A stretch of DNA of 7,111 bases, from contig JACDBD010000302.1 in the NCBI GenBank assembly GCA_013695115.1, positions 1 to 7,111 of the forward strand, given 5' to 3'. The first letter of the stretch is position 1. The number at the start of each line of letters is the position of its first letter. Under the pieces are notes generated by a model. It did no database searches. It saw nothing but the letters and a program-made list of their open reading frames with translations, and was not told the DNA's origin. A program made the translations under genes and the position numbers. The stretch is from Actinomycetota bacterium (lineage in GTDB: Bacteria; Actinomycetota; Acidimicrobiia; IMCC26256; JACDBD01). Of the stretch, positions 1 to 5,710 are shown in pieces.

Positions 1-522
1 GGGCAGGCCGACCTTGCCGAGCGCCTGGCGCAAAACGTCGGCGATGGCAACATTCGAGTGCAGGGCGGTGCTCGAGCCCCGCAGCAGCGCGGCGTTGCCC
101 GACTTCAGGCACAGGCCGGCGGCGTCGCTGGTGACGTTGGGGCGGTTCTCGTAGATGATGGCGATCACGCCCAGGGGGACGCGCCGGCGTCGGATCTCCA
201 GACCGTCGGCGGTCACCCAGCCGTCGAGCACCTCGCCAACGGGGTCGGCCAGGCCCGCGACCTTGCGGAGGCCGTCGGCCATGCCCTCGAGGCGGGCGTC
301 GGTGAGCCGGAGCCGATCGAGGGGTCCGGGGGCCATGCCGGCGCGCTCGCCCGCGTCCAGGTCGGTGGCGTTGGCGGCGAGCAAGTCGGGGACCCGCTCC
401 AGGAGGAGGTCGCCGGCCGCGAGCAACGCCGCGTTCTTCTCCTCGGTCGACGCCGCCGCGAGACGCCGAGAGGCCGCCTGGGCACGCCGGCCGAGCTCGA
501 CGACGGAGGCGGAGCCGGACAT
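1..522 (-). CDS. proA: Glutamate-5-semialdehyde dehydrogenase (gamma-glutamyl phosphate reductase), N-terminal 174 residues; runs off the left edge
   Basis: Reduces gamma-glutamyl phosphate to glutamate-5-semialdehyde with NADPH, the second step of proline synthesis in the cytoplasm, acting on the ProB product. Reading from the ATG at 522, the frame stays open to base 1. Residues 1-60 are the helical start typical of ProA ([13 protein letters not shown], then [12 protein letters not shown]). Residues 114-149 hold the family signature, with [16 protein letters not shown] and then [13 protein letters not shown], the cofactor-binding part of this aldehyde dehydrogenase fold. The catalytic cysteine and the oligomerisation end lie beyond the window; E. 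coli ProA is 417 residues, so about 40% is visible. A TAG lies in frame just upstream of the ATG, so no longer start is possible. A GAGG 9 nt upstream can serve as Shine-Dalgarno. The gene is separated from proB by about 426 bp, unlike the tight joins elsewhere in this cluster. Confidence 0.96.
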   Translation of the reverse strand, partial: MSGSASVVELGRRAQAASRRLAAASTEEKNAALLAAGDLLLERVPDLLAANATDLDAGERAGMAPGPLDRLRLTDARLEGMADGLRKVAGLADPVGEVLDGWVTADGLEIRRRRVPLGVIAIIYENRPNVTSDAAGLCLKSGNAALLRGSSTALHSNVAIADVLRQALGKVGLP

Positions 523-525
523 CCC

Positions 526-621
526 CTACTGCCTCGCTCGCTGTGGCGCAGGGTACCTGCGCCACAGTCGCTCGCTCGGACGCCATGTCTTCACATCGCG
601 CGGTACTGCTGCCCCTTTCAT
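526..621 (-). CDS. Possible 31-residue leader ORF ahead of proA (unproven)
   Basis: A short open frame starts at ATG 621 (MKGAAVPRDVK) and ends at TAG 526-528, 3 nt before the proA ATG. I recognise no family. The product would be basic, with about seven Arg and four Pro, two of the Pro using CCT and CCA, which are uncommon in DNA this GC-rich. There is no Shine-Dalgarno, but a TACACT box sits so that transcription would begin at the A of the ATG, the leaderless layout common in Actinomycetota. The palindrome at 541-567 lies inside the frame. If it is translated, ribosomes would melt that hairpin and finish next to the proA start, giving translational coupling. It may equally be a chance frame in a proA leader, since a short open frame is common in high-GC DNA. 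Confidence 0.3.
   Translation of the reverse strand: MKGAAVPRDVKTWRPSERLWRRYPAPQRARQ
532..535 (-). promoter_or_regulatory. Candidate Shine-Dalgarno (GAGG) for proA
   Basis: Read on the minus strand, GAGG ends 9 nt before the proA ATG at 522. A second purine run (AGGGG) directly abuts the ATG and is too close to work. The GAGG lies only 5 nt from the base of the 541-567 palindrome, so folding of that palindrome in RNA could hinder ribosome access. Confidence 0.4.
534..574. repeat. Perfect 12-bp-arm palindrome with 3-bp centre, bounded by 7-bp direct repeats
   Basis: The arms are CTGTGGCGCAGG (541-552) and CCTGCGCCACAG (556-567) around GTA (553-555), with no mismatch. Directly abutting both outer ends is the same 7-mer on the plus strand, TCGCTCG (534-540 and 568-574). 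In RNA it would make a very stable hairpin 18 nt before the proA ATG; in DNA it could be an operator. The flanking repeats resemble a target-site duplication around a small palindromic insert, though the 7-mer is itself part of a simple CTCG repeat and may match by chance. No T-run follows in either direction, so it is not a typical intrinsic terminator. Confidence 0.75.
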
Positions 622-635
622 CGGGGCAGTGTACC
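602..635. repeat. Imperfect inverted repeat overlapping the proposed -10 box and start
   Basis: GGTAC (602-606) pairs with GTACC (631-635), and CTGCCCC (609-615) pairs with GGGGCAG (623-629). A 2-by-1 internal mismatch and a 7-base loop remain. The full hairpin would form only in RNA reading through from proB; a transcript starting at 621 would lack one arm. It may therefore be a DNA-level operator or a read-through-specific structure. Confidence 0.45.
621..633 (-). promoter_or_regulatory. Candidate -10 box (TACACT) and transcription start for proA and its leader
   Basis: On the minus strand TACACT occupies 633 to 628, followed by six bases and then the A of the ATG at 621. This matches the usual distance from a -10 box to +1, so a transcript would be leaderless. 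No good -35 hexamer is visible: with spacers of 17 to 18 the sequence is ACCGAG or GACCGA. Placed in the gap between proB and proA, it would let proA be transcribed apart from the upstream genes. Confidence 0.35.
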
Positions 636-948
636 TGCCGCTCTTGACCGCTCGGTCTAGTTGTTGGGCGCTCGAAACCGGCCCCGGACGCGAGCTCGGG
701 GGGGCAGTGCGGCCGGGCGTTCGCGCGGGCCCCGGCGGCGCTGATCGGCGATCGCGACCGTCGTGCCTGCGAGGCGGTCACCCGACCTCACTGCGCCCCC
801 CGCTCCTCGCCGACCGTATCGAGGCCCTCCAGAGGAGGGCCCTCCCCCCGTCGGCCGGCGACGAGGACCAGTTGACGCTGGTTGTGGCTGCGTAGTGTGA
901 CGGACGCCACACGAACGCGCAAGAGAAACTTCGCCAAGGCGTGCCCGG
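622..948. other. Intergenic stretch between proB and the proA leader; no gene recognised
   Basis: I see no convincing coding frame, tRNA or known riboswitch here. Open frames through it are extensions of shadow frames of proA or proB. It contains three small hairpin candidates just downstream of the proB stop: GTGTG/CACAC (895-912), ACCAG/CTGGT (867-882) and the stronger GGCCCTCC/GGAGGGCC (823-841). It also has an 11-bp palindrome, GATCGGCGATC (743-753). The 9-mer GGGGCAGTG occurs at 701-709 and again at 623-631. Confidence 0.6.
823..841 (-). terminator. Hairpin downstream of proB, possible terminator without a U-tract
   Basis: GGCCCTCC and GGAGGGCC form a perfect 8-bp stem around a 3-base loop, about 108 nt past the proB stop. 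No T-run follows on the minus strand, so it would be a non-canonical actinobacterial-type terminator at best. Its place between proB and the proposed proA promoter fits that role. Confidence 0.3.
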
Positions 949-2034
949 TCAGGGCAGAACGACCAGGTCATCGCGGTGGATGACCTCGTGCGGCATCCCT
1001 TCGGGCAGATCCCGGGTGCGGCGGCCGGCCACGCTCCGTAGCCCGTCGGCCGAGAACCGCACCAGGCCCTTGGCGAACGGTCGTCCGACCTCGTCGACCA
1101 CCTCCACCGCCTCCTCCGGGTCGAAGCTCCCCTCGACCGCCCGCACCCCGGCGGGGAGGAGCGACCGGCCGTCCCGGCACAGCGCGCGCTGGGCGCCGGG
1201 GTCGACGACGACCCGACCCGAGGAGCCCTGGGCGAACGCGATCCAGAGTTTGCGGCTCGGGAGGCGCTGGGCGCGGGGCTGTACCGCCGTGCCCACGGGC
1301 TCGCCACGGAGCGCGGCCAGCACGACACCGGGAGCGTCAGCCGCCGCGATGACGGCCCGGACACCCGACCAGGCCGCGATCTTGGCGGCCGCGAGCTTGC
1401 TGGCCATGCCGCCGCTCCCCCGCGCCGTCCCCGACCCGCCGGCTACCGATTCGAGGGCGGCGTCGACCTCGGCGATCTCCTCGATGAGCGACGCCTCGGT
1501 GTCGAGCCGCGGATCGGCGGTGAAGAGGCCGGGGGTGTCGGTGAGCAGGACGAGCAGGTCGGCCGCGACCAGGTGCGAGACGAGGGCGGCGAGGCGGTCG
1601 TTGTCGCCGTAGCGGATCTCGTCGTCGGCGACGGTGTCGTTCTCGTTCACCACCGGCACGACGCCGAGTCCGAGCAGCAGGCGGAGGGTCTCGCGAGCGT
1701 GCAGGTACTGCGAGCGTTGGACGAAGTCGTGCGGGGTCAACAGGACCTGGCCCGCGACGAGGTCGTGCTGGGCGAGGATGGCGCCGATCCGCTCCATGAG
1801 ACGGGGCTGGCCGACCGCGGCGATGGCCTGGAGCAAGCCCACGTCGGCGGGCCGGGAGTCGTACCCGAGCGCGGGCAGTCCGGCGGCAATCGCACCCGAG
1901 CACACCATGACGACCTCGTGGCCCTCGACTCGGGCGGCGGCGACGTCGCCGCAGAGCTTCAGCACGGCGGCGTCGTCGAGCTCGCCGGCGTCGGTCGTGA
2001 TCGAGGACGTGCCGACCTTGACGACGACCTTCAC
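949..2034 (-). CDS. proB: Glutamate 5-kinase with C-terminal PUA domain
   Basis: Phosphorylates glutamate to gamma-glutamyl phosphate with ATP, the first and feedback-controlled step of proline synthesis. The 361-residue length is normal for the two-domain form. Residues 1-250 are the amino-acid-kinase fold: KVGTSS at 6-11 (phosphate binding), CSGAIAAG at 45-52, VVNENDTV at 128-135 and YGDNDRLAA at 142-150 (glutamate site and proline-inhibition region), LTDTPGLF at 164-171, and GTARGSGGMASK at 202-213 (nucleotide side). Residues from about 262 to 355 form the PUA domain (GRVVVDPGAQRAL, later FAKGLVRFSADGL). The start is GTG at 2034 and overlaps the obgE stop by four bases (GTGA); with no Shine-Dalgarno seen, translation is probably coupled to obgE. 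All expected active-site motifs are present. The product feeds ProA, encoded further along the same strand. Confidence 0.97.
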   Translation of the reverse strand: MKVVVKVGTSSITTDAGELDDAAVLKLCGDVAAARVEGHEVVMVCSGAIAAGLPALGYDSRPADVGLLQAIAAVGQPRLMERIGAILAQHDLVAGQVLLTPHDFVQRSQYLHARETLRLLLGLGVVPVVNENDTVADDEIRYGDNDRLAALVSHLVAADLLVLLTDTPGLFTADPRLDTEASLIEEIAEVDAALESVAGGSGTARGSGGMASKLAAAKIAAWSGVRAVIAAADAPGVVLAALRGEPVGTAVQPRAQRLPSRKLWIAFAQGSSGRVVVDPGAQRALCRDGRSLLPAGVRAVEGSFDPEEAVEVVDEVGRPFAKGLVRFSADGLRSVAGRRTRDLPEGMPHEVIHRDDLVVLP

Positions 2035-3269
2035 GAGAAGCTCTCGACGTACTCGAGCTCGATGGGACCGATGCGCACGGTGTCGCCCTCCCGAGCGCCC
2101 GCCCGGGCCAGGGCCCGTTCGACGCCCATGCGACGGAACCGCTCCTGCACGTAGGCGATGGCTTCGGAGTTGGTGAGGTCGGCCATGGCCACGACCCGCT
2201 CGGCCGCCTGGCCGTGGACCCGCCAGGCACCGTCGTCGTCGCGCTGCACCGAGAAGCCCTGCTCGCGCGGGCGGTGGACGACGAACGGCTCGCGCACCGG
2301 CTCCGCTACCCGCGCCTCCATGATCACGGTGGCGAGCCCGCCGAGGAACGCGTCGAGGCCCTCCCGAGTCACCGCCGAGATCCGGGTGCCGTCGAACTCG
2401 ACCGTGGCCACGTCGGTCTTGGTCCCGACGATGAGGCGGCGTCGTTCGAGGAGCTCGGGGCGGTACTGGCCGAGCTCCCCGAGGAGCACCCGCTCCTGGT
2501 CCTCCGGCGACCGGCCCTCCACGCTCGCGAGGTCGATCAGGACCACCAGCACCCGGGCGCGTTCGACGTGCCGCAGGAACTGATGGCCGAGACCGCGCCC
2601 GTCAGCCGCACCCTCGATCAACCCCGGGATGTCGGCGAGGACGAACTCGTGCTCGTGGAACCGCACCACCCCGAGATGGGGCTCCAGGGTGGTGAACGGG
2701 TAGTCGGCGATCTTGGGCTTCGCCGCGCTCACCGCCGAGATGAGCGTGGACTTGCCCGCGTTCGGAAAGCCGACGAGCGCGGCATCGGCCATGAGCTTGA
2801 GCTCGAGGCGGAGCCAGCGCTCCTCTCCGTACTCTCCCTGCTCGGCGAACCCCGGCGCCCGCCGGGCGTTGGACAGGAAGCGGGCGTTGCCGCGCCCGCC
2901 GCGCCCGCCGCGGGCGGCGACGTAGCGGTCACCGTGCACGACCAGGTCGGCCAGCACCTCTCCCTCGCGGCTCTTCACCACCGTTCCCTCGGGGACGGGT
3001 TCGATGAGGTCAGAGCCGGTCGCGCCGTGGCGTTTGTTGCCCGAGCCGTGGGTGCCCGACTTCGCCCGGCGGTGGGGATGGTCGCGGAACGCGAGCAGCG
3101 ACGCGACATTCCGGTCGGCTTCGACGATCACGTCGCCCCCGGCGCCACCGTCGCCGCCGTCGGGACCGCCCCGCGGCACGTGCGCTTCCCGCCGGAACGA
3201 CATCGCGCCCGCGCCCCCGTCGCCCCCCCGCAGGTTGACCTGCACCTCGTCAACGAAGCCCGACGCCAT
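2031..3269 (-). CDS. obgE: Obg/CgtA family ribosome-associated GTPase
   Basis: A GTPase that binds the large ribosomal subunit and acts in 50S maturation and growth control. The 412 residues show three parts. The glycine-rich Obg domain is at 1-158 (LRGGDGGAGAMSFRRE at 13-28, GGRGGRGNARF at 121-131). The G domain is at about 159-320, with G1 GFPNAGKST at 167-175, switch I PFTTLEP at 191-197, G3 DIPG at 213-216 and G5 SAV at 298-300. The C-terminal OCT domain is at about 328-410 (VHRPREQGFSV, MADLTNSEAIAYVQERFRRMGVE). The G4 motif reads TKTD (283-286) where most Obg proteins have NKxD; Thr is tolerated at this site in other GTPases, so activity is likely kept. The ATG at 3269 starts the conserved FVDEVQVNLRGGDGG block and has no Shine-Dalgarno, only a pyrimidine tract. 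The stop overlaps the proB GTG. Confidence 0.97.
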   Translation of the reverse strand: MASGFVDEVQVNLRGGDGGAGAMSFRREAHVPRGGPDGGDGGAGGDVIVEADRNVASLLAFRDHPHRRAKSGTHGSGNKRHGATGSDLIEPVPEGTVVKSREGEVLADLVVHGDRYVAARGGRGGRGNARFLSNARRAPGFAEQGEYGEERWLRLELKLMADAALVGFPNAGKSTLISAVSAAKPKIADYPFTTLEPHLGVVRFHEHEFVLADIPGLIEGAADGRGLGHQFLRHVERARVLVVLIDLASVEGRSPEDQERVLLGELGQYRPELLERRRLIVGTKTDVATVEFDGTRISAVTREGLDAFLGGLATVIMEARVAEPVREPFVVHRPREQGFSVQRDDDGAWRVHGQAAERVVAMADLTNSEAIAYVQERFRRMGVERALARAGAREGDTVRIGPIELEYVESFS

Positions 3270-3282
3270 GGAGGAGAGGATA
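3270..3282 (-). promoter_or_regulatory. Pyrimidine tract with TATCCT box ahead of obgE; possible near-leaderless promoter
   Basis: On the minus strand TATCCT (3282 to 3277) is followed by CTCCTCC and the obgE ATG. Transcription would start at or one base before the start codon. No recognisable -35 is seen. The 20 bases before the ATG are pyrimidine except one A, and contain CCTCC, which resembles the anti-Shine-Dalgarno itself, so ordinary SD pairing is ruled out here. Confidence 0.3.
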
Positions 3283-3288
3283 GGGAGG

Positions 3289-3305
3289 ACGGCCGAAGTG
3301 GCCGT
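3289..3305 (-). terminator. Short hairpin between the PEP-utilising-like gene and obgE
   Basis: ACGGCC and GGCCGT form a perfect 6-bp GC-rich stem around a 5-base loop, 4 nt after the upstream stop codon. It is followed on the minus strand by a C/T-rich run, not a clean T-run. It may be a weak terminator or an attenuating element, with obgE restarted from its own -10-like box. Confidence 0.35.
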
Positions 3306-3309
3306 GGGC

Positions 3310-4953
3310 TCATTCGGTCGACGTCAGGACACGCACGCGACCGGCGCACGGATCCACCTCGACCGTGGCGCCGTCGGCGATGGCATCGACTGCGCCGGCG
3401 ACGCCGACCACGGCGGGAATGCCGAGCTCCCGCGCCATGACCGCGGCGTGCGAGACCAGTCCGCCCTCCTCGACCACCAGCCCACCGGCGATCGCCAGGA
3501 CCGCGTTGAATGCGGGCGTCGTGGTGGGAGTCACGAGGACGTCGCCGGGCTCCATGCGCACGATCGCGTCCTCGGCCTGGCGGGCCACGCGGGCGCAACC
3601 CTGGTAGGGCGCGTCGCCGATCCCGGTGCCTCCGAGCGGTCGATCGGTCGCCCCGGTCAGCATGGCGTCGCGGGTCGCCAGGATCGCCCGACCGACCAGG
3701 AGGAGCGGTCGCGGGATCGCGTTGAACGGCGGCAGCGGCTCGGGCGGCCCGAGCGTGACCGGGGCAGGCTCCGCCGACTCGGCCCGCCGGTGCGCGGCTC
3801 GGGACTCGGCCTCGCGCGCCGACGGACCTCGACCTCCCCGCAGGAGGTCGGCGGCCTCGGCGATCTCGAGCTCGAAGACGTGGTCCGGTTCTGTCAGGGC
3901 CCCGCGGGCGGTCAGGCGCGTTCCCGCTTCGAGCATCGCTCGCCGCACCAGTCCCACCGGCCAGGCGGCGGTGTACATGCCGTTGTCGTCGCGCAGCCCG
4001 TAGGCCAGGCGGGCGTCCTCGAGCAGCTGGTCGAACTCGACCCGACCATCATCGGGTACCTGTTCCCGCAACGCCGCCGCGACCGCGTCCGCCCGCGCCC
4101 GCGTCTTCTCCGGGTCGGGCGGTGCAGTGAGCATCGCCGCCACAGTGAGCTCGGGCAGCTCGGCGAGGGCGCGACCGTCGAGGTCGTAGGACGTCGTCAT
4201 GCGCCAGCCGCGGTCGGCAAGGTAGCGGTCGAGCAGTTCGGCAGCATCGGGGCCGAGCGCCCGGACGTCGTCGAGCGACACGGGTGTGCTCCCGGACGAC
4301 GCGACGAGCTTTCGGAGCTCGTCGAGCTCGGGGGCGTGACCGGTCGACGAGGGCGAGGCGCCCTGGAGCGCGTCGAGGAGCTCGTCGGTGGGCAGGCCCC
4401 AGTCCGCACCCCGCGCGAGCAACAGCCCCAGGGGGACGAGGTCGGGACCGTGCAGCTCGAAGTGCAACACGTACCCGGCCCGCCAGTTCTCCAGACCACG
4501 CTGGAGGTGCCCGGCGAGGTCGTCGTCGCTCAACCCGTCGGGCGCTTCCTGTTGCAACGCCCGGTTTCGCTCGATCCACGCCGGCCGTTGCTCCTCGTAC
4601 CAGCGGCGGTTGTCGGCCAGCCAGCGGCGCTCGGCCAGCGCGTCACGCGCCGCCCGGTTCCGCCGGCGGAACGCCGGGTGGACCCGGCACATCAGCCAGA
4701 CGATCGCCGTCGGCGGCGGACGCTTGGTCACCCGGTCGGGCATCACCAGCGGGATGGGGCGGAGATACATGTGGCCGTGCACGAAATCGGCGCGCAGGTG
4801 GTCGACCAGCACTCCGTACCGGGCATAGGCGGCCGCGGTCCCGGCTTCGAACCCCTCCTTGAAGACGGCCCGGTACGAGGGCGTCAGTGAGCCGTCGAAA
4901 TGATCGGTCAGCGCGCTCCACTCACCGGGCCCGGGCGGGTCCCAGGAGCGCAC
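3310..4953 (-). CDS. PEP-utilising enzyme / rifampicin-phosphotransferase-like protein without an ATP-grasp domain
   Basis: The last 80 or so residues are a swivelling phosphohistidine domain: GDVLVTPTTTPAFNAVL at 470-486, then GGLVSHAAVMARELGIPAVVG at 497-517 with the phospho-accepting His at 502 (codon 3448-3450). This domain ferries phosphate in PEP synthase, pyruvate phosphate dikinase and rifampicin phosphotransferase (RPH). Residues 3-370 resemble the substrate-binding middle domain of RPH-like proteins (WDPPGPGEW at 4-12; LAYGLRDDNGMYTAAWP at 316-332). The ATP-grasp domain that precedes this in full enzymes is absent, and no separate one is encoded nearby, so the substrate and phosphate donor are unknown. 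The GTG at 4953 is chosen because it lies 16 nt after the rpmA stop and just before the conserved WDPPGPG block; no Shine-Dalgarno is visible. With it the product is 547 residues, with no signal peptide or membrane segment. Placement between rpmA and obgE is atypical. Confidence 0.85.
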   Translation of the reverse strand: MRSWDPPGPGEWSALTDHFDGSLTPSYRAVFKEGFEAGTAAAYARYGVLVDHLRADFVHGHMYLRPIPLVMPDRVTKRPPPTAIVWLMCRVHPAFRRRNRAARDALAERRWLADNRRWYEEQRPAWIERNRALQQEAPDGLSDDDLAGHLQRGLENWRAGYVLHFELHGPDLVPLGLLLARGADWGLPTDELLDALQGASPSSTGHAPELDELRKLVASSGSTPVSLDDVRALGPDAAELLDRYLADRGWRMTTSYDLDGRALAELPELTVAAMLTAPPDPEKTRARADAVAAALREQVPDDGRVEFDQLLEDARLAYGLRDDNGMYTAAWPVGLVRRAMLEAGTRLTARGALTEPDHVFELEIAEAADLLRGGRGPSAREAESRAAHRRAESAEPAPVTLGPPEPLPPFNAIPRPLLLVGRAILATRDAMLTGATDRPLGGTGIGDAPYQGCARVARQAEDAIVRMEPGDVLVTPTTTPAFNAVLAIAGGLVVEEGGLVSHAAVMARELGIPAVVGVAGAVDAIADGATVEVDPCAGRVRVLTSTE

Positions 4954-4969
4954 GCCAGTCGCCGAGTGG

Positions 4970-5227
4970 CTAGGCCGAGGACGGGACGACGTCGACGAGC
5001 TTGCGGCCCCGCCGATGCCCGAACTGCACGACGCCGTCGGTGGTCGCGAACAGCGTGTCGTCTCCACCTCGCCCGACGTTGTCGCCGGGGTGGAAGCGGG
5101 TCCCGCGCTGGCGCACGAGGATCGTTCCCGAGGTCACCGGCGTACCGCTATGGATCTTGACCCCGAGCCGCTGGGCGGCGGAGTCGCGTCCGTTGCGGGA
5201 GGAGGCCGCGCCCTTCTTCTTCGACAT
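4970..5227 (-). CDS. rpmA: 50S ribosomal protein bL27
   Basis: A large-subunit protein whose N-terminal tail reaches toward the peptidyl-transferase centre. The 85 residues begin [24 protein letters not shown] and continue with [28 protein letters not shown] (34-61), the standard bL27 signature, ending in a short basic strand ([12 protein letters not shown]). Length matches E. coli bL27 (85). There is no cleavable Firmicutes-type N-terminal extension. The ATG at 5227 shares one base with the rplU stop (TGATG), and AAGGGAA lies 7 nt upstream as a good Shine-Dalgarno inside the rplU 3' end. bL21 and bL27 are adjacent in most bacteria and are neighbours in the 50S subunit. Confidence 0.98.
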   Translation of the reverse strand: MSKKKGAASSRNGRDSAAQRLGVKIHSGTPVTSGTILVRQRGTRFHPGDNVGRGGDDTLFATTDGVVQFGHRRGRKLVDVVPSSA

Positions 5228-5697
5228 CAGCGGGTTCCCTTCTTGGCCGGTGTCTTCTTGGCCGGCGATTTCTTGGCCGGTGTCTTCTTGGCGGTGGTCT
5301 TCTTCGCCGGGGTCTTCTTCGCGGTCGTCGGCAACGGCTTCGCCTTCTCGGCCGGGGCCTTCTCCGCGGCGGCGGCCTTGCGGGCACCGCCGGGCGTGAT
5401 CGCGGTGATCTCGATGCGGCTCTGGTGCTGGCGGTGCCCCCACCGCTTCCGCTGGTTGGACTTCGACTTGTACGTGAACCCGATGATCTTCGGGGCGCGC
5501 ACGGAGTCGACCACCCGTGCGCTCACCGTGGCGCCACCGAGCTCGTCGGGGGTGGCGAGCACGCGGTCACCGTCGACGACGAGGACCGGCGTCAGCTCGA
5601 CGTCGCTCCCGGGGTCGGCGCCGAGACGCTCGACGTCGAGATGCTGGCCCGGCTCGACCCGGTACTGCTTGCCGCCGGTGCGGATGACTGCGTACAT
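5227..5697 (-). CDS. rplU: 50S ribosomal protein bL21 with histone-H1-like Lys/Ala/Pro tail
   Basis: A large-subunit protein that binds 23S rRNA. Residues 1-101 are the full bL21 fold: [17 protein letters not shown] at the start, [19 protein letters not shown] at 72-90 with the rRNA-binding basic cluster, then [12 protein letters not shown] normal bL21 ends about there, at roughly 103 residues. This one has 156, the extra 55 being low-complexity and strongly basic ([12 protein letters not shown], then tandem AKKTP-type pentapeptides from 126). The tail resembles those of eukaryotic H1 and mycobacterial HupB and is probably unstructured and RNA- or DNA-binding. The ATG at 5697 starts the conserved MYAVI block, 13 nt after the RNase E/G stop, without a clear Shine-Dalgarno. 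The stop overlaps the rpmA start by one base. Confidence 0.97.
   Translation of the reverse strand: MYAVIRTGGKQYRVEPGQHLDVERLGADPGSDVELTPVLVVDGDRVLATPDELGGATVSARVVDSVRAPKIIGFTYKSKSNQRKRWGHRQHQSRIEITAITPGGARKAAAAEKAPAEKAKPLPTTAKKTPAKKTTAKKTPAKKSPAKKTPAKKGTR
5230..5322 (-). repeat. Tandem 15-bp coding repeats (AKK[TS][PT]) in the rplU 3' end
   Basis: Residues 126-150 of bL21 are five back-to-back pentapeptides: [25 protein letters not shown]. They are followed by AKKGTR and the stop. On the plus strand this appears as repeated CTTCTTGGC and CTTCTTCGC units about 15 bp apart. Such arrays can gain or lose units by slippage, so tail length probably varies between strains. Confidence 0.8.
5235..5241 (-). 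promoter_or_regulatory. Shine-Dalgarno (AAGGGAA) of rpmA
   Basis: Located 7 nt before the rpmA ATG and inside the last codons of rplU. It is the clearest ribosome-binding site in the window and fixes the bL27 start at MSKKK rather than at an upstream in-frame codon. Confidence 0.6.
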
Positions 5698-5710
5698 GCG
5701 AACTGCGACT

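Noticed and set aside
669..682. TTTCGAG-like sequence resembling a tRNA T-loop
   Set aside because: No acceptor, D or anticodon stems can be placed around it on the minus strand.
155..895. 246-codon plus-strand frame crossing proA and the proB-proA gap
   Set aside because: Its first half is antisense to well-supported proA, the rest is Arg/Pro-rich with no motif, and it has no ribosome-binding site. I do not treat it as the gene filling the gap.
931..948. CGCCTTGGCG followed by a T-rich stretch just after proB, as an intrinsic terminator
   Set aside because: The palindrome allows only about 3 bp with a 4-base loop, too weak to call.
657..1364. Minus-strand frame spanning the proB 3' end and the gap
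   Set aside because: It overlaps the PUA domain of proB in another frame and its composition (Arg, Ser, Pro) is that of a frame shadow.
2214..3440. 408-codon plus-strand open frame
   Set aside because: It is antisense to obgE, low in recognisable motifs, and explained by codon bias on the other strand.
3004..4890. 628-codon plus-strand open frame
   Set aside because: It lies antisense to obgE and the PEP-utilising-like gene, both with clear family motifs. Its product is Arg/Gly-rich with no domain I recognise, as expected from high-GC shadow frames.
4953..5067. Longer start for the PEP-utilising-like protein, reading back into rpmA
   Set aside because: The added residues are Ser/Arg-rich and overlap the bL27 coding sequence in another frame; the family-like sequence begins at WDPPGPG.
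5230..5322. Regular repeats suggestive of a CRISPR-like array
   Set aside because: The units are contiguous 15-mers without spacers and translate in frame as AKKTP in bL21.
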